Positions 1-6,218 of a DNA stretch of 10,741 nucleotides are shown here, in pieces (the stretch's first letter is position 1; each line of letters starts with the position of its first letter). Position numbers and translations under genes: made by a program. Origin of the DNA: Pseudomonadota bacterium (GTDB lineage Bacteria; Pseudomonadota; Alphaproteobacteria; Rhizobiales; Xanthobacteraceae); NCBI GenBank assembly GCA_023430245.1, contig JAEZBA010000164.1, positions 1 through 10,741 on the forward strand, in the 5' to 3' direction. The notes beneath the pieces were generated by a model. It saw nothing but the letters and a program-made list of their open reading frames with translations. It had not been told where the DNA came from and searched no databases.

Positions 1-836
1 AGGGTTGCGGTGACGCCGGTTGTGCCGGACTGGGCGTTGATAGCGGCCAGCACGTCGGTTGCGTTGTCGCCGGCACCGATCGCAATCGACGTGCCGTTGA
101 TCTCAACGGTGCCGCCAGCAGACGACAACGTGAAGATATCGACATTTCCGGTTCCAACTGCGACCGCATCCGGCAGCAGGTTGCCACCCGAGCCCAGAAT
201 GCGCGCCGGGGCCGGAGGCCCGAAAATCGGATTGGCGGAGAAATTTGCCGGGTTGAGCAACTCCGAACCCGGGATGTCGGTGTCCGCATTGTTAGTGTTC
301 GGATAAGCGGCCAGATTGGCGCGGTACTGGATCGCCGACGTCTGCTGCGCCGGCAGGAAGTCGTTCTGGAATTGCAGCAATTGCGGGATGCTACCGGTGG
401 GGTTGCCGGTTGCGGGATCGATCGGCAGGCCCATCAGATAATAGCCGGCGCCGTTGACGAGGTAACCGTTCTTGTCCGGCTGGAAGTCGCCGCGGCGGGT
501 GTAATAATCGGCGCCGCCGAAGACCGGTGTATTGTCCTGCACCGCGGTCGGCTTCTGCACCACGAAGAACCCGTCGCCGTTGATCGCCATGAAGGTGCCG
601 ACCGAGGCGCCCTGGATGTCGCCCTGCACGGTGTTGGTGGCGCGTGCGCTCGCGATCACGCCGCCGGCAAGCTGCTTGGACGGAATGTTGTCCGGGATCA
701 GATCCTGGAAGCTGGTGTCGATCCGCTTGAAGGCGGTGGTCTGCGAATTGGCGATGTTGCCGGAGACGTTTTCGAGCGCATAAGACTGCGCGCGCATTCC
801 GGTGACCGCGGTATTCAGTGCGCCGAAGATACCCAT
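1..836 (-). CDS. flgE: Flagellar hook protein FlgE, N-terminal part (runs off left edge)
   Basis: Hook subunit of the bacterial flagellum, exported by the flagellar type III apparatus and polymerised outside the cell between rod and filament. About 278 residues are visible and the reading frame stays open to the left edge. The N-terminus MGIFGALNTAVTGM, followed by ALENVSGNIANSQTTAFKR, is the FlgE/F/G rod-hook signature, and TFMAINGDGFFVV near residue 80 is the next conserved hook block. Residues about 243-278 (EINGTSIAIGAGDNATDVL and on) resemble the flagellin IN motif, as found in the long FlgE proteins of Bradyrhizobium-type flagella. The start at 836 is fixed by GGAGG 8 nt upstream. It is read from a sigma-54 promoter at 906-920. 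FlgF/FlgG are alternatives, but the IN-like insert and sigma-54 control favour FlgE. The C-terminus is not visible. Confidence 0.9.
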   Translation of the reverse strand, partial: MGIFGALNTAVTGMRAQSYALENVSGNIANSQTTAFKRIDTSFQDLIPDNIPSKQLAGGVIASARATNTVQGDIQGASVGTFMAINGDGFFVVQKPTAVQDNTPVFGGADYYTRRGDFQPDKNGYLVNGAGYYLMGLPIDPATGNPTGSIPQLLQFQNDFLPAQQTSAIQYRANLAAYPNTNNADTDIPGSELLNPANFSANPIFGPPAPARILGSGGNLLPDAVAVGTGNVDIFTLSSAGGTVEINGTSIAIGAGDNATDVLAAINAQSGTTGVTAT

Positions 837-905
837 TACCTATTCCTCCAGAACGGCCGAGGCGACCGACTGGACGGACGGCCGCAAGCTTGTGCGAACA
901 TCGTC

Positions 906-920
906 GCAAGCCGCGTGCCA
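906..920 (-). promoter_or_regulatory. Sigma-54 (RpoN) -24/-12 promoter of flgE
   Basis: Read on the minus strand the site is TGGCAC-N5-TTGC, an exact match to the sigma-54 consensus, with GG and GC separated by exactly 10 nt. The expected transcript start is near 895, about 58 nt before the flgE ATG. An AT-rich stretch (921-940) lies directly upstream of the -24 element and a palindrome lies further upstream at 983-1000, as expected for an activator-dependent promoter. In Caulobacter the hook operon is controlled by sigma-54 and FlbD, so the context fits. The match is seen in the sequence; its use is inferred. Confidence 0.85.
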
Positions 921-982
921 TATAAATTCTTCTTTAAAATCAGAGTCTTGCTTCGCAGCGCCGGTCCCGCGGGGCGGCCAGC

Positions 983-1000
983 TTTGCCGGGCCCGGCAAA
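983..1000. promoter_or_regulatory. Perfect 18-bp palindrome, likely activator (FlbD-type) site for the flgE promoter
   Basis: TTTGCCGGG followed directly by CCCGGCAAA, a perfect 9+9 inverted repeat with no spacer. Its centre is about 97 bp upstream of the expected sigma-54 transcript start, the usual place for an enhancer. The half-site CCCGGCAAA resembles the ftr half-sites (CCCGGCAR) bound by FlbD at Caulobacter flagellar promoters. With no loop, and no plus-strand gene ending just before it, it is unlikely to be a terminator despite the T-run that follows. It also lies 73 bp before the moxR start, so an effect on that gene is possible. Confidence 0.55.
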
Positions 1001-1060
1001 TTTTTCCGGGACAGTTTGCACCTGCGAAATCAACCTCTAATGTCGATCCGATCGATCATC

Positions 1061-1066
1061 GAAGGA
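1061..1066 (+). promoter_or_regulatory. Ribosome binding site fixing the moxR start
   Basis: GAAGGA lies 6 nt before the ATG at 1073. The frame is open further upstream to 1016, but no comparable Shine-Dalgarno sequence precedes the earlier starts. The family N-terminus MRFEGTKGYVATDDL begins exactly at 1073. Confidence 0.75.
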
Positions 1067-1072
1067 CTTTTC

Positions 1073-1918
1073 ATGCGTTTCGAAGGCACCAAAGGCTACG
1101 TCGCGACCGACGATCTCAAGGTCGCGGTGAATGCGGCGATCACCCTGCAGCGGCCGCTGCTGGTGAAGGGCGAACCCGGCACCGGCAAGACCGTGCTGGC
1201 GCAGGAGATCGCCAAGGCGGTCGGGACCGACCTCCTCGAATGGCATGTCAAATCGACCACCAAGGCGCAGCAGGGTCTTTACGAATACGATGCGGTTTCG
1301 CGCCTGCGCGACAGCCAGCTCGGCGATGAGCGCGTCAAGGACATCCGCAATTACATCAAGCGCGGCAAGCTTTGGGAATCCTTCGTCCGCGACACAAGGC
1401 CGGTGCTGCTGATCGATGAAATCGACAAGGCCGATATCGAATTCCCGAACGACCTCCTGCAGGAACTCGATCGGATGGAATTCTTCGTCTACGAGACTGG
1501 CGAGACCGTGAAAGCGAAGCAGCGCCCGATCGTGGTCATCACATCCAATAATGAGAAGGAGCTGCCGGACGCATTCCTGCGCCGGTGCTTTTTTCATTAC
1601 ATCCGCTTTCCGGACCCCGAAACGATGCGCGCCATCGTCGATGTGCATTTCCCGGGCGTCAAGCAGCGGCTGGTCGCCGAAGCGCTGAAGCTGTTCTACG
1701 AAATCCGCGATGTGCCGGGCATGAAGAAAAAGCCGTCAACCTCGGAATTGCTGGACTGGCTGAAGCTTCTGATGGTCGAGGATATCGGCCCGGAGACGTT
1801 GCGCGAACGCGATCCGAAAAAACTGATCCCGCCGCTGCACGGCGCGCTGCTGAAGAACGAGCAGGACGTGCATCTGTTCGAACGGCTGGCGTTCATGGCG
1901 CGACGCGAGGGGCGCTGA
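1073..1918 (+). CDS. MoxR-family AAA+ ATPase (CoxD-like)
   Basis: A 281-residue cytoplasmic AAA+ ATPase of the MoxR group, which uses ATP hydrolysis to remodel or mature partner proteins, often inserting cofactors into metalloenzymes (CoxD acts on CO dehydrogenase). Walker A is GEPGTGKT (residues 33-40) and Walker B is VLLIDEID (111-118, D115/E116). Sensor 1 is ITSNNEKELPDAF with N159/N160, followed by the FLRRC arginine pair (R170/R171). The length is normal for the family. Such genes are usually followed by a VWA-domain (CoxE-like) gene, but here the next gene is convergent and starts its stop codon 62 bp downstream, so this copy looks like an orphan. It diverges from flgE across 236 bp. 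The family is certain; the client is unknown. Confidence 0.92.
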   Translation: MRFEGTKGYVATDDLKVAVNAAITLQRPLLVKGEPGTGKTVLAQEIAKAVGTDLLEWHVKSTTKAQQGLYEYDAVSRLRDSQLGDERVKDIRNYIKRGKLWESFVRDTRPVLLIDEIDKADIEFPNDLLQELDRMEFFVYETGETVKAKQRPIVVITSNNEKELPDAFLRRCFFHYIRFPDPETMRAIVDVHFPGVKQRLVAEALKLFYEIRDVPGMKKKPSTSELLDWLKLLMVEDIGPETLRERDPKKLIPPLHGALLKNEQDVHLFERLAFMARREGR

Positions 1919-1980
1919 CTGAAACACGTCTGGCGTGGCGCAAGGCGCCGACGGCTGGCCGGCAGGCTCAGCGGGACGGA

Positions 1981-3972
1981 TCAGTTACGGCGCCAGAAGC
2001 CGCGACGACGCTGCGCACCGGCTTGTTCGGGGCTGTCCGCCCGGGCTTTGTCCGGTTCGGACGGATCGGCGGTCAACGGTAAGGTGTCTGGTGCTGCGGG
2101 CGTGGCGCTGTCTTCCTCCTCGGGCGCGGGACGGACGGATGCCCCTTCGGCGATCAGGCGCGCCGCATTCTCGGCCACGCGTTCGGCATTGCGATAGGCC
2201 GCTTCAAGCTGCTCGGCATCCGCCTGCTCCGCCGCACGGCGCTCCGCTTCGATCCGCTCCGCCTCGGCCCGTTCGGCGGCAAGCCGCTCCGCTTCGATCC
2301 GCTTTGCTTCCGCTTTCTCGGCGGCGACGCGCTCCTTTTCAGCGCGCGCGGCCGCCCGCTGCTCGTCCTTCAGGCGAGCGGCTTCCGCTTTCGCCGCCGC
2401 CTTTTCCTCGGCGCGGATCCGTTTCGCCTCGGCCTTTTCCGCGGCGATCCGCTCGCGCTCGATGCGGCGTATCTCCGCCTGCTCGGCCTCGAGCTTTTCG
2501 CGCTCGATCCGCGCCGCCTCGGCGACGGCGGCCTCCTCGGCGCGAATGCGGGCGCGCTCCGCCGCTTCTTCGGCCTCTTTCTTCAACCGCGGCTCGTTCT
2601 CGATCAGCCATAACTCTTTGCGCCGCGAACGCCGCGAGGCCCATTCCTCGTAGCGCCGATGCGCCGAGTAAAAATACTTGGCGACAAGACGCCCGGCGCG
2701 CCCGCCCGACCAGATCAATTCGAACGGCTCGAACAACCGGAAGCGGTCGTCGCCATCGACAATGGCGTCGGTGATCAGCCTCGCGGCCATGGCGCTGGTA
2801 TTCAGCCCAAGTCCGCCGAACCCGCTTGCCAGCCAGACACCCGGCGCAACTTGGCCAAGCTGCGGCATGCCATGGACGGTGGCCCCGATCGCTCCGCCCC
2901 AGGCATGCTCGATATCGACCGGTCCAAGCTGGGGAAAACGGCGCCTGAGATCCGCACGCAGCCAGCGCGCGTGACGATCCGGGTTGGACGGGCGCGTTGC
3001 CAACCGGCCGGCGAACATCAGCCGGTCGCCGCCGACGATCCGATAATGATGGCCGGAGGATTCGGAATCGCTGACCGCACCGGGATATTCAAGCGCTGCA
3101 GCCAAGGTGTCACCAAACGGCTTGGTCACCATCGCGAAGGTGTGCAGCGGGATCAAGGTATCGGCCGCACCGGGCAGCATCGCGCCGAGATGGACGTTGC
3201 CGGCAAACACGATCTGCGAGGCGCGCACCCGCCCCTGCGCCGTGATCACGCGCTTGCGCACACCTGCGGGATCGATGGAGATGGCCGGCGTTCCTTCGAA
3301 TATCCGGGCGCCCGCCTGCTCGGCAAGCCGCGCCAGTCCGAGCGCGTAATTGTAGGGGTGAATGTTGAAAGCGGTCGGAAAATGAATCGCCTGGAAATAG
3401 TGGGGGGATTTGACCCTCTCGCGCACAAGCTTCGCTGGCCACAATTCGACATCGGCGCCGAGCGAACGCAGACGCTCGGCCGCATCCGACATCTCGCTGG
3501 CCCGGTCGATCTTCGAGACCTGGAGCCAGCCCTCGCCCTGAACCAGATCGCGGCCGCCTATGTCCCCGGCCGTTCGGCGCACAAAGTCGACGCCGTCCTG
3601 CGACAGCAGCCACAATTCGCGCGCATGATCGACGCCGACGCGTTCGACCAGCGTCTCCGGCCGCTGATAAAAGCCCGGGCGGACGAAGCCGGTATTCCGG
3701 CTCGACGCATTCCAGGCGACCCGCCGCGTCTCCAGCACGGCAACGGACCATCCCCGGCGCGCGATCTCCAACGCTGTCGTCAGCCCCGCTAGGCCGCCGC
3801 CGATGATGCAGACATCGACATCGATGTCATGCGTCAGCGATGGCCGCGCCGCCACGCTGTCGCCGGTGGCGGTGAACCAGGTCTCGCCATAGTCGCTATC
3901 AATCGCCGCAGCCGGTGCGGCTTTCGGCGGCGCATCGCCGGATTGCGGGCCCGTGCTAGGCTCTTCCACCAT
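1981..3972 (-). CDS. FAD-dependent oxidoreductase (DAO family) with long C-terminal charged helix
   Basis: A 663-residue protein, about 200 longer than usual for the family. The N-terminal part (residues about 25-435) is a DAO-type flavin amine/amino-acid oxidoreductase like gamma-glutamylputrescine oxidase. It has the dinucleotide fold VCIIGGGLAGL (GGGLAG at 58-63), the ribose-binding acidic end VAVLE, and a C-terminal FAD contact GFGGLGLNTS. Residues about 460-610 form a proline-free helix of Ala, Glu, Lys and Arg with regular i/i+4 opposite charges, predicted as a single alpha helix or coiled coil. A 53-residue disordered acidic tail ends in QRRRGFWRRN. The start at 3972 is chosen because AGGGGG precedes it (spacing 3); an in-frame ATG at 4002 has no ribosome site and would overlap the divergent gene. 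No signal peptide is seen. The substrate is unknown; the charged tail is absent from ordinary DAO enzymes. Confidence 0.85.
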   Translation of the reverse strand: MVEEPSTGPQSGDAPPKAAPAAAIDSDYGETWFTATGDSVAARPSLTHDIDVDVCIIGGGLAGLTTALEIARRGWSVAVLETRRVAWNASSRNTGFVRPGFYQRPETLVERVGVDHARELWLLSQDGVDFVRRTAGDIGGRDLVQGEGWLQVSKIDRASEMSDAAERLRSLGADVELWPAKLVRERVKSPHYFQAIHFPTAFNIHPYNYALGLARLAEQAGARIFEGTPAISIDPAGVRKRVITAQGRVRASQIVFAGNVHLGAMLPGAADTLIPLHTFAMVTKPFGDTLAAALEYPGAVSDSESSGHHYRIVGGDRLMFAGRLATRPSNPDRHARWLRADLRRRFPQLGPVDIEHAWGGAIGATVHGMPQLGQVAPGVWLASGFGGLGLNTSAMAARLITDAIVDGDDRFRLFEPFELIWSGGRAGRLVAKYFYSAHRRYEEWASRRSRRKELWLIENEPRLKKEAEEAAERARIRAEEAAVAEAARIEREKLEAEQAEIRRIERERIAAEKAEAKRIRAEEKAAAKAEAARLKDEQRAAARAEKERVAAEKAEAKRIEAERLAAERAEAERIEAERRAAEQADAEQLEAAYRNAERVAENAARLIAEGASVRPAPEEEDSATPAAPDTLPLTADPSEPDKARADSPEQAGAQRRRGFWRRN
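2143..2595 (-). repeat. Coding repeat region: Ala/Glu/Lys/Arg helix with repeated decapeptide
   Basis: This stretch encodes about 151 residues of the oxidoreductase tail. The decapeptide AAEKAEAKRI occurs twice, at 2416-2445 and 2296-2325, exactly 40 residues apart. Seven of the ten codons differ synonymously between the copies, so this is not a recent DNA duplication. Related units (AERLAAERAEAERI and similar) fill the rest. As one straight helix it would be about 22 nm long at 0.15 nm per residue. Confidence 0.7.
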
Positions 3973-4000
3973 TCGCCCCCTGCCCCGTGGAACGCGATTC

Positions 4001-4528
4001 ATGCGCCGTCTGATGCTTCTCCGTCACGCCAAATCCGACTGGTCGCTGCCCGGGCAATCCGACCATGAACGCGATCTCGCCGTTCGCGGCCGCAAGGCGG
4101 CTCCGCTGATGGGCCGCTACATGGCCGATCACAATATCGTTCCCGATCATGCGATCGTATCCACAGCCACCCGCACGCGCGAAACCTGGCGCCTCGTCGC
4201 CAGCATGTTTCCGCACCAGCCGCCAGCCGATTTCGAAGACCGCATTTATGAAGCCTCCCCGCGCGATATCCTGGCCGCCATTGCCGACGCGCCGCCTTCC
4301 GCCCGGTCTCTGCTGGTGGTCGGTCATAATCCGGGATTCCACGACACCGCAAATCTTCTGGTTGAGTCGGGAGACAAACGCATCCGCAAAACGCTGTCGG
4401 AGAAATTTCCGACCGGAGCTCTGGCGGTGATCGACCTCGACATCGACGACTGGGCAGCGATCCGGCCCGGCACGGGCCATCTCGACAGCTTCGTCACGCC
4501 GCGTGCGATCGGCGCAGGAAGCGATTAG
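4001..4528 (+). CDS. SixA-like histidine phosphatase
   Basis: A 175-residue cytoplasmic protein of the histidine phosphatase (phosphoglycerate mutase-like) superfamily. The catalytic motif LLRHAKSDW carries the phospho-accepting His9, and VGHNPG carries the second histidine, His109. The arginine cluster TATRTRETW (R58/R60) and the acidic residue in IYEASP (E84) complete the expected pocket. E. coli SixA dephosphorylates phosphohistidine proteins; the substrate here is unknown. The start at 4001 matches the family N-terminus (MRRLMLLRHAKSDW), although the upstream Shine-Dalgarno sequence is weak. The gene is divergent from the oxidoreductase with 28 bp between starts, so its promoter must lie inside that gene or be very compact. 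The UspF-like gene follows after 30 bp, probably in the same transcript. Confidence 0.88.
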   Translation: MRRLMLLRHAKSDWSLPGQSDHERDLAVRGRKAAPLMGRYMADHNIVPDHAIVSTATRTRETWRLVASMFPHQPPADFEDRIYEASPRDILAAIADAPPSARSLLVVGHNPGFHDTANLLVESGDKRIRKTLSEKFPTGALAVIDLDIDDWAAIRPGTGHLDSFVTPRAIGAGSD

Positions 4529-4558
4529 ACTGACCGGCCTGATGGGGAGGAGCCGATC

Positions 4559-4984
4559 ATGTTCAAACGGATCCTGGTGCCTGTGGACCTGGCCGAGCCG
4601 GACCTTGCGCGTCCGGCGATCGAGACCGCCTGCGCCATGGCGCGCGGTGCAAATGGTACGATCCGCATCGTCCATGTGCTGCCGATGACACCGGTGATGC
4701 TCGCGGAATATGTGCCGCCGGATTTCGACGCGCAGCAACGCAAATCCGCGGAAGACGGGATGGCGAAACTGACCGGCGAATGCGGGCTCGCACCGGATCG
4801 CGTGTCCGGGATCGTGCGGCAGGGCGGGATCTATCACGAGGTGATCGAGGAAGCCAAAGCGATGGATGCCGATCTGATCGTCATGACATCGCACCGGCCC
4901 GACATGCGCAGCTATTTCCTGGGATCGAATGCGGGCCATGTCGTGCGCTACGCAAATTGCTCGGTGCTGGTGTTGCGGGACTAA
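4559..4984 (+). CDS. Universal stress protein, UspF/UspG type
   Basis: A 141-residue single-domain Usp (Rossmann-like alpha/beta) protein, cytoplasmic, nucleotide-binding in characterised relatives and linked to stress survival. It starts KRILVPVDLAEPD, the usual first strand. The C-terminal end ADLIVMTSHRPDMRSYFLG plus SNAGHVVRYANCSVLVLRD closely follows E. coli UspF (SHRPDITTYLLGSNAA). In this subtype SHRP replaces the G-x2-G part of the UspA-type ATP loop and the spacing to the final GS is one residue shorter; this is a subtype trait, not damage. GGAGG (4546-4550) gives a clear start. It ends 8 bp from the convergent stop at 4993. Confidence 0.92.
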   Translation: MFKRILVPVDLAEPDLARPAIETACAMARGANGTIRIVHVLPMTPVMLAEYVPPDFDAQQRKSAEDGMAKLTGECGLAPDRVSGIVRQGGIYHEVIEEAKAMDADLIVMTSHRPDMRSYFLGSNAGHVVRYANCSVLVLRD

Positions 4985-4992
4985 GCGGGCGG

Positions 4993-5649
4993 TCATGCGC
5001 CCGGCGCGTTCGGCGTCTTCGGAAGCAGGTCTGGCGGAATCGCGTCGAGTGTGTAGCGGCGCGGCATATTGCGCTTGAAGAAGCTGCCCATCTGCCAGAG
5101 CAGCCAGAAGAACATCGCCACCAGCGCGAGAATTGCGGCGATCTGGCCCCAATCCAGCGGTTGCCCGAAGGCAACCTCGCCCAATTGTATAGCGCGGAAC
5201 GCCAGCGATACGCCCATAATGCAGAGCGCGACGAAAATCACGACACCGGGCCAATAGAGCAAGGGAAGCGCGCCGGCCTTGAGGTCGGGTTTGCCGTGGG
5301 CGGCGGCAATACGCTCATGCAGTGCCGTGATGAAGCGCGAATAGGCCTCGTCCTGTCGCTCCTGCTCCATCAGCGACTTCCACGACGCCGAGGCGATCGA
5401 GATTTTCGGACTTTTGTCCGCCCAAATTTCCGTGAGGAAACGATAAGATTGCATCGTGACCGGACGGAAGCTGAGCCGGATCCGCCGGATCGCAGCATAA
5501 GGCACCTGTCCCGACAGCGTTCCCAGCGACCAGTGCAACGCCTCGGGCGCAAGCCGGAGAATCCAGGCTCCGCCCATCAGCGAGGCCTTGTAGGCATAAA
5601 CGACGTCTGAGTTATCCGCGCCCGGCTCGTCCAACCTCGCCCCCTCCAA
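4993..5649 (-). CDS. Two-TM protein with N-terminal PH-like domain, function unknown
   Basis: A 218-residue protein that I do not recognise by name. The N-terminal half (about 25-118) alternates strands and turns (WILRLAPEALHW, VPYAAIRRIRLSF, KISIASASWKSL), like the PH-like domains found in bacterial membrane proteins. It ends in a helix before two transmembrane segments at about 128-152 and 167-190. The C-terminus is basic then proline-rich (FKRNMPRRYTLD). The start is uncertain: TTG at 5649 has AGGGG upstream, a second TTG at 5634 also follows a G-rich tract, and no ATG occurs before residue 25. It faces the plus-strand secreted-protein gene, with an EcfG promoter in between that reads away from it. 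The PH-like call is by eye only. Confidence 0.7.
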   Translation of the reverse strand: MEGARLDEPGADNSDVVYAYKASLMGGAWILRLAPEALHWSLGTLSGQVPYAAIRRIRLSFRPVTMQSYRFLTEIWADKSPKISIASASWKSLMEQERQDEAYSRFITALHERIAAAHGKPDLKAGALPLLYWPGVVIFVALCIMGVSLAFRAIQLGEVAFGQPLDWGQIAAILALVAMFFWLLWQMGSFFKRNMPRRYTLDAIPPDLLPKTPNAPGA

Positions 5650-5717
5650 GACCCCTGCTCAGCGGGCGCCGTCATAGCACACGCGGCCTCGCGGATGGAT
5701 ATTGCAGCATTCCCCGC

Positions 5718-5743
5718 GGAACGGCAGCAGCCGGCCGATCGTT
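5718..5743 (+). promoter_or_regulatory. EcfG (general stress response) promoter of the 5781 gene
   Basis: GGAAC-N17-CGTT: an exact match to the alphaproteobacterial EcfG/sigma-T consensus GGAAC-N16-17-CGTT. The predicted transcript start is near 5750, about 30 nt before the ATG at 5781, with the ribosome site between them. It predicts induction by the PhyR-NepR-EcfG pathway. Confidence 0.75.
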
Positions 5744-5780
5744 GGCACGGAGAGCTTGTCCAACGGAGAGAAAGAGAGCC

Positions 5781-6131
5781 ATGCCCGTCGCGAAAACGCT
5801 GCTTGCGGCCGGATTCGCCGCAGTTCTTGCTACCGCCGCCCACGCTCAGACTGCAGGATCGCCGAGCGGGATGGGAACCGCGCCCACCCAGCCGGGCGGG
5901 TCCCCCGCCCCCGGCGTCGCGCCATCGACTCCCGGCCCGTCCGGCACCACCGGCACCGGTTCCAGCTTGCCTGGTTCGGGGACGGCGCCGTCGTCTGCGC
6001 AGCCCGGCACTCCCGGCGCGGTGAGCCCTGGAAATCCAAACGCCGCCTCACGCCCCAGCGTACCGAATATCAGCGGGTCGCCGATCATTACCCAGCCGGG
6101 CACGTCGCCCTGTACCGGAACCGGGTGCTAG
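5781..6131 (+). CDS. Secreted low-complexity Pro/Gly/Ser/Thr-rich protein
   Basis: A 116-residue exported protein, family not recognised. Residues 1-22 are a clear Sec signal peptide (MPVAKTLLAAGFAAVLATA, with AHA before the cleavage site at Q23). The mature part is almost wholly Pro, Gly, Ser, Thr and Ala in short repeats, with no folded-domain signature. It ends PCTGTGC, two cysteines six residues apart at the extreme C-terminus. The start at 5781 has a purine-rich ribosome site (GGAGAG, 5765-5770) and the EcfG promoter at 5718-5743. The frame is open further upstream (to 5742), but that start would lie at the promoter's -10. A role in the periplasm or envelope under stress is inferred. Confidence 0.75.
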   Translation: MPVAKTLLAAGFAAVLATAAHAQTAGSPSGMGTAPTQPGGSPAPGVAPSTPGPSGTTGTGSSLPGSGTAPSSAQPGTPGAVSPGNPNAASRPSVPNISGSPIITQPGTSPCTGTGC

Positions 6132-6153
6132 CTAGGCAACCATCGAGACATTG

Positions 6154-6182
6154 AAAAAGCGCCGGATGATCCGGCGCTTTTT
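6154..6182. terminator. Bidirectional rho-independent terminator
   Basis: A perfect 13-bp stem, AAAAAGCGCCGGA and its complement, with a 3-nt loop (TGA). It has a T-run on the plus strand and the complementary A-run for the minus strand. It lies 22 nt after the secreted-protein gene and 36 nt beyond the convergent DUF892 gene, so it can stop both transcripts. Confidence 0.93.
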
Positions 6183-6218
6183 GCTGTGGTCATTCCTGAT
6201 GCCGAAGCGTTCGCAGTG

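Noticed and set aside
1016..1041. TTGCAC and TCTAAT as a housekeeping promoter for moxR.
   Set aside because: The spacer is only 14 bp, too short for sigma-70.
1937..1949. Hairpin GGCGC-AAG-GCGCC between moxR and the oxidoreductase gene.
   Set aside because: The stem is only 5 bp and no T-run follows on either strand.
2659..3792. A 377-codon plus-strand open frame opposite the oxidoreductase.
   Set aside because: It is antisense to the FAD-binding domain and its composition is a GC-frame artefact.
4986..5003. Hairpin CGGGC/GCCCG at the convergent stop codons of the Usp and two-TM genes.
   Set aside because: It has a short stem, a loop of 8 and no T-run, so it is not a supported terminator.
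3956..5254. A 432-codon minus-strand open frame across the SixA-like and Usp genes.
   Set aside because: It is antisense to two clear families, with arginine-rich translation and no motif.
5744..5758. Possible sigma-54 site TGGCAC with a following TTGT near the 5781 gene.
   Set aside because: The spacing is two nucleotides too long and the GC of the -12 element is missing.
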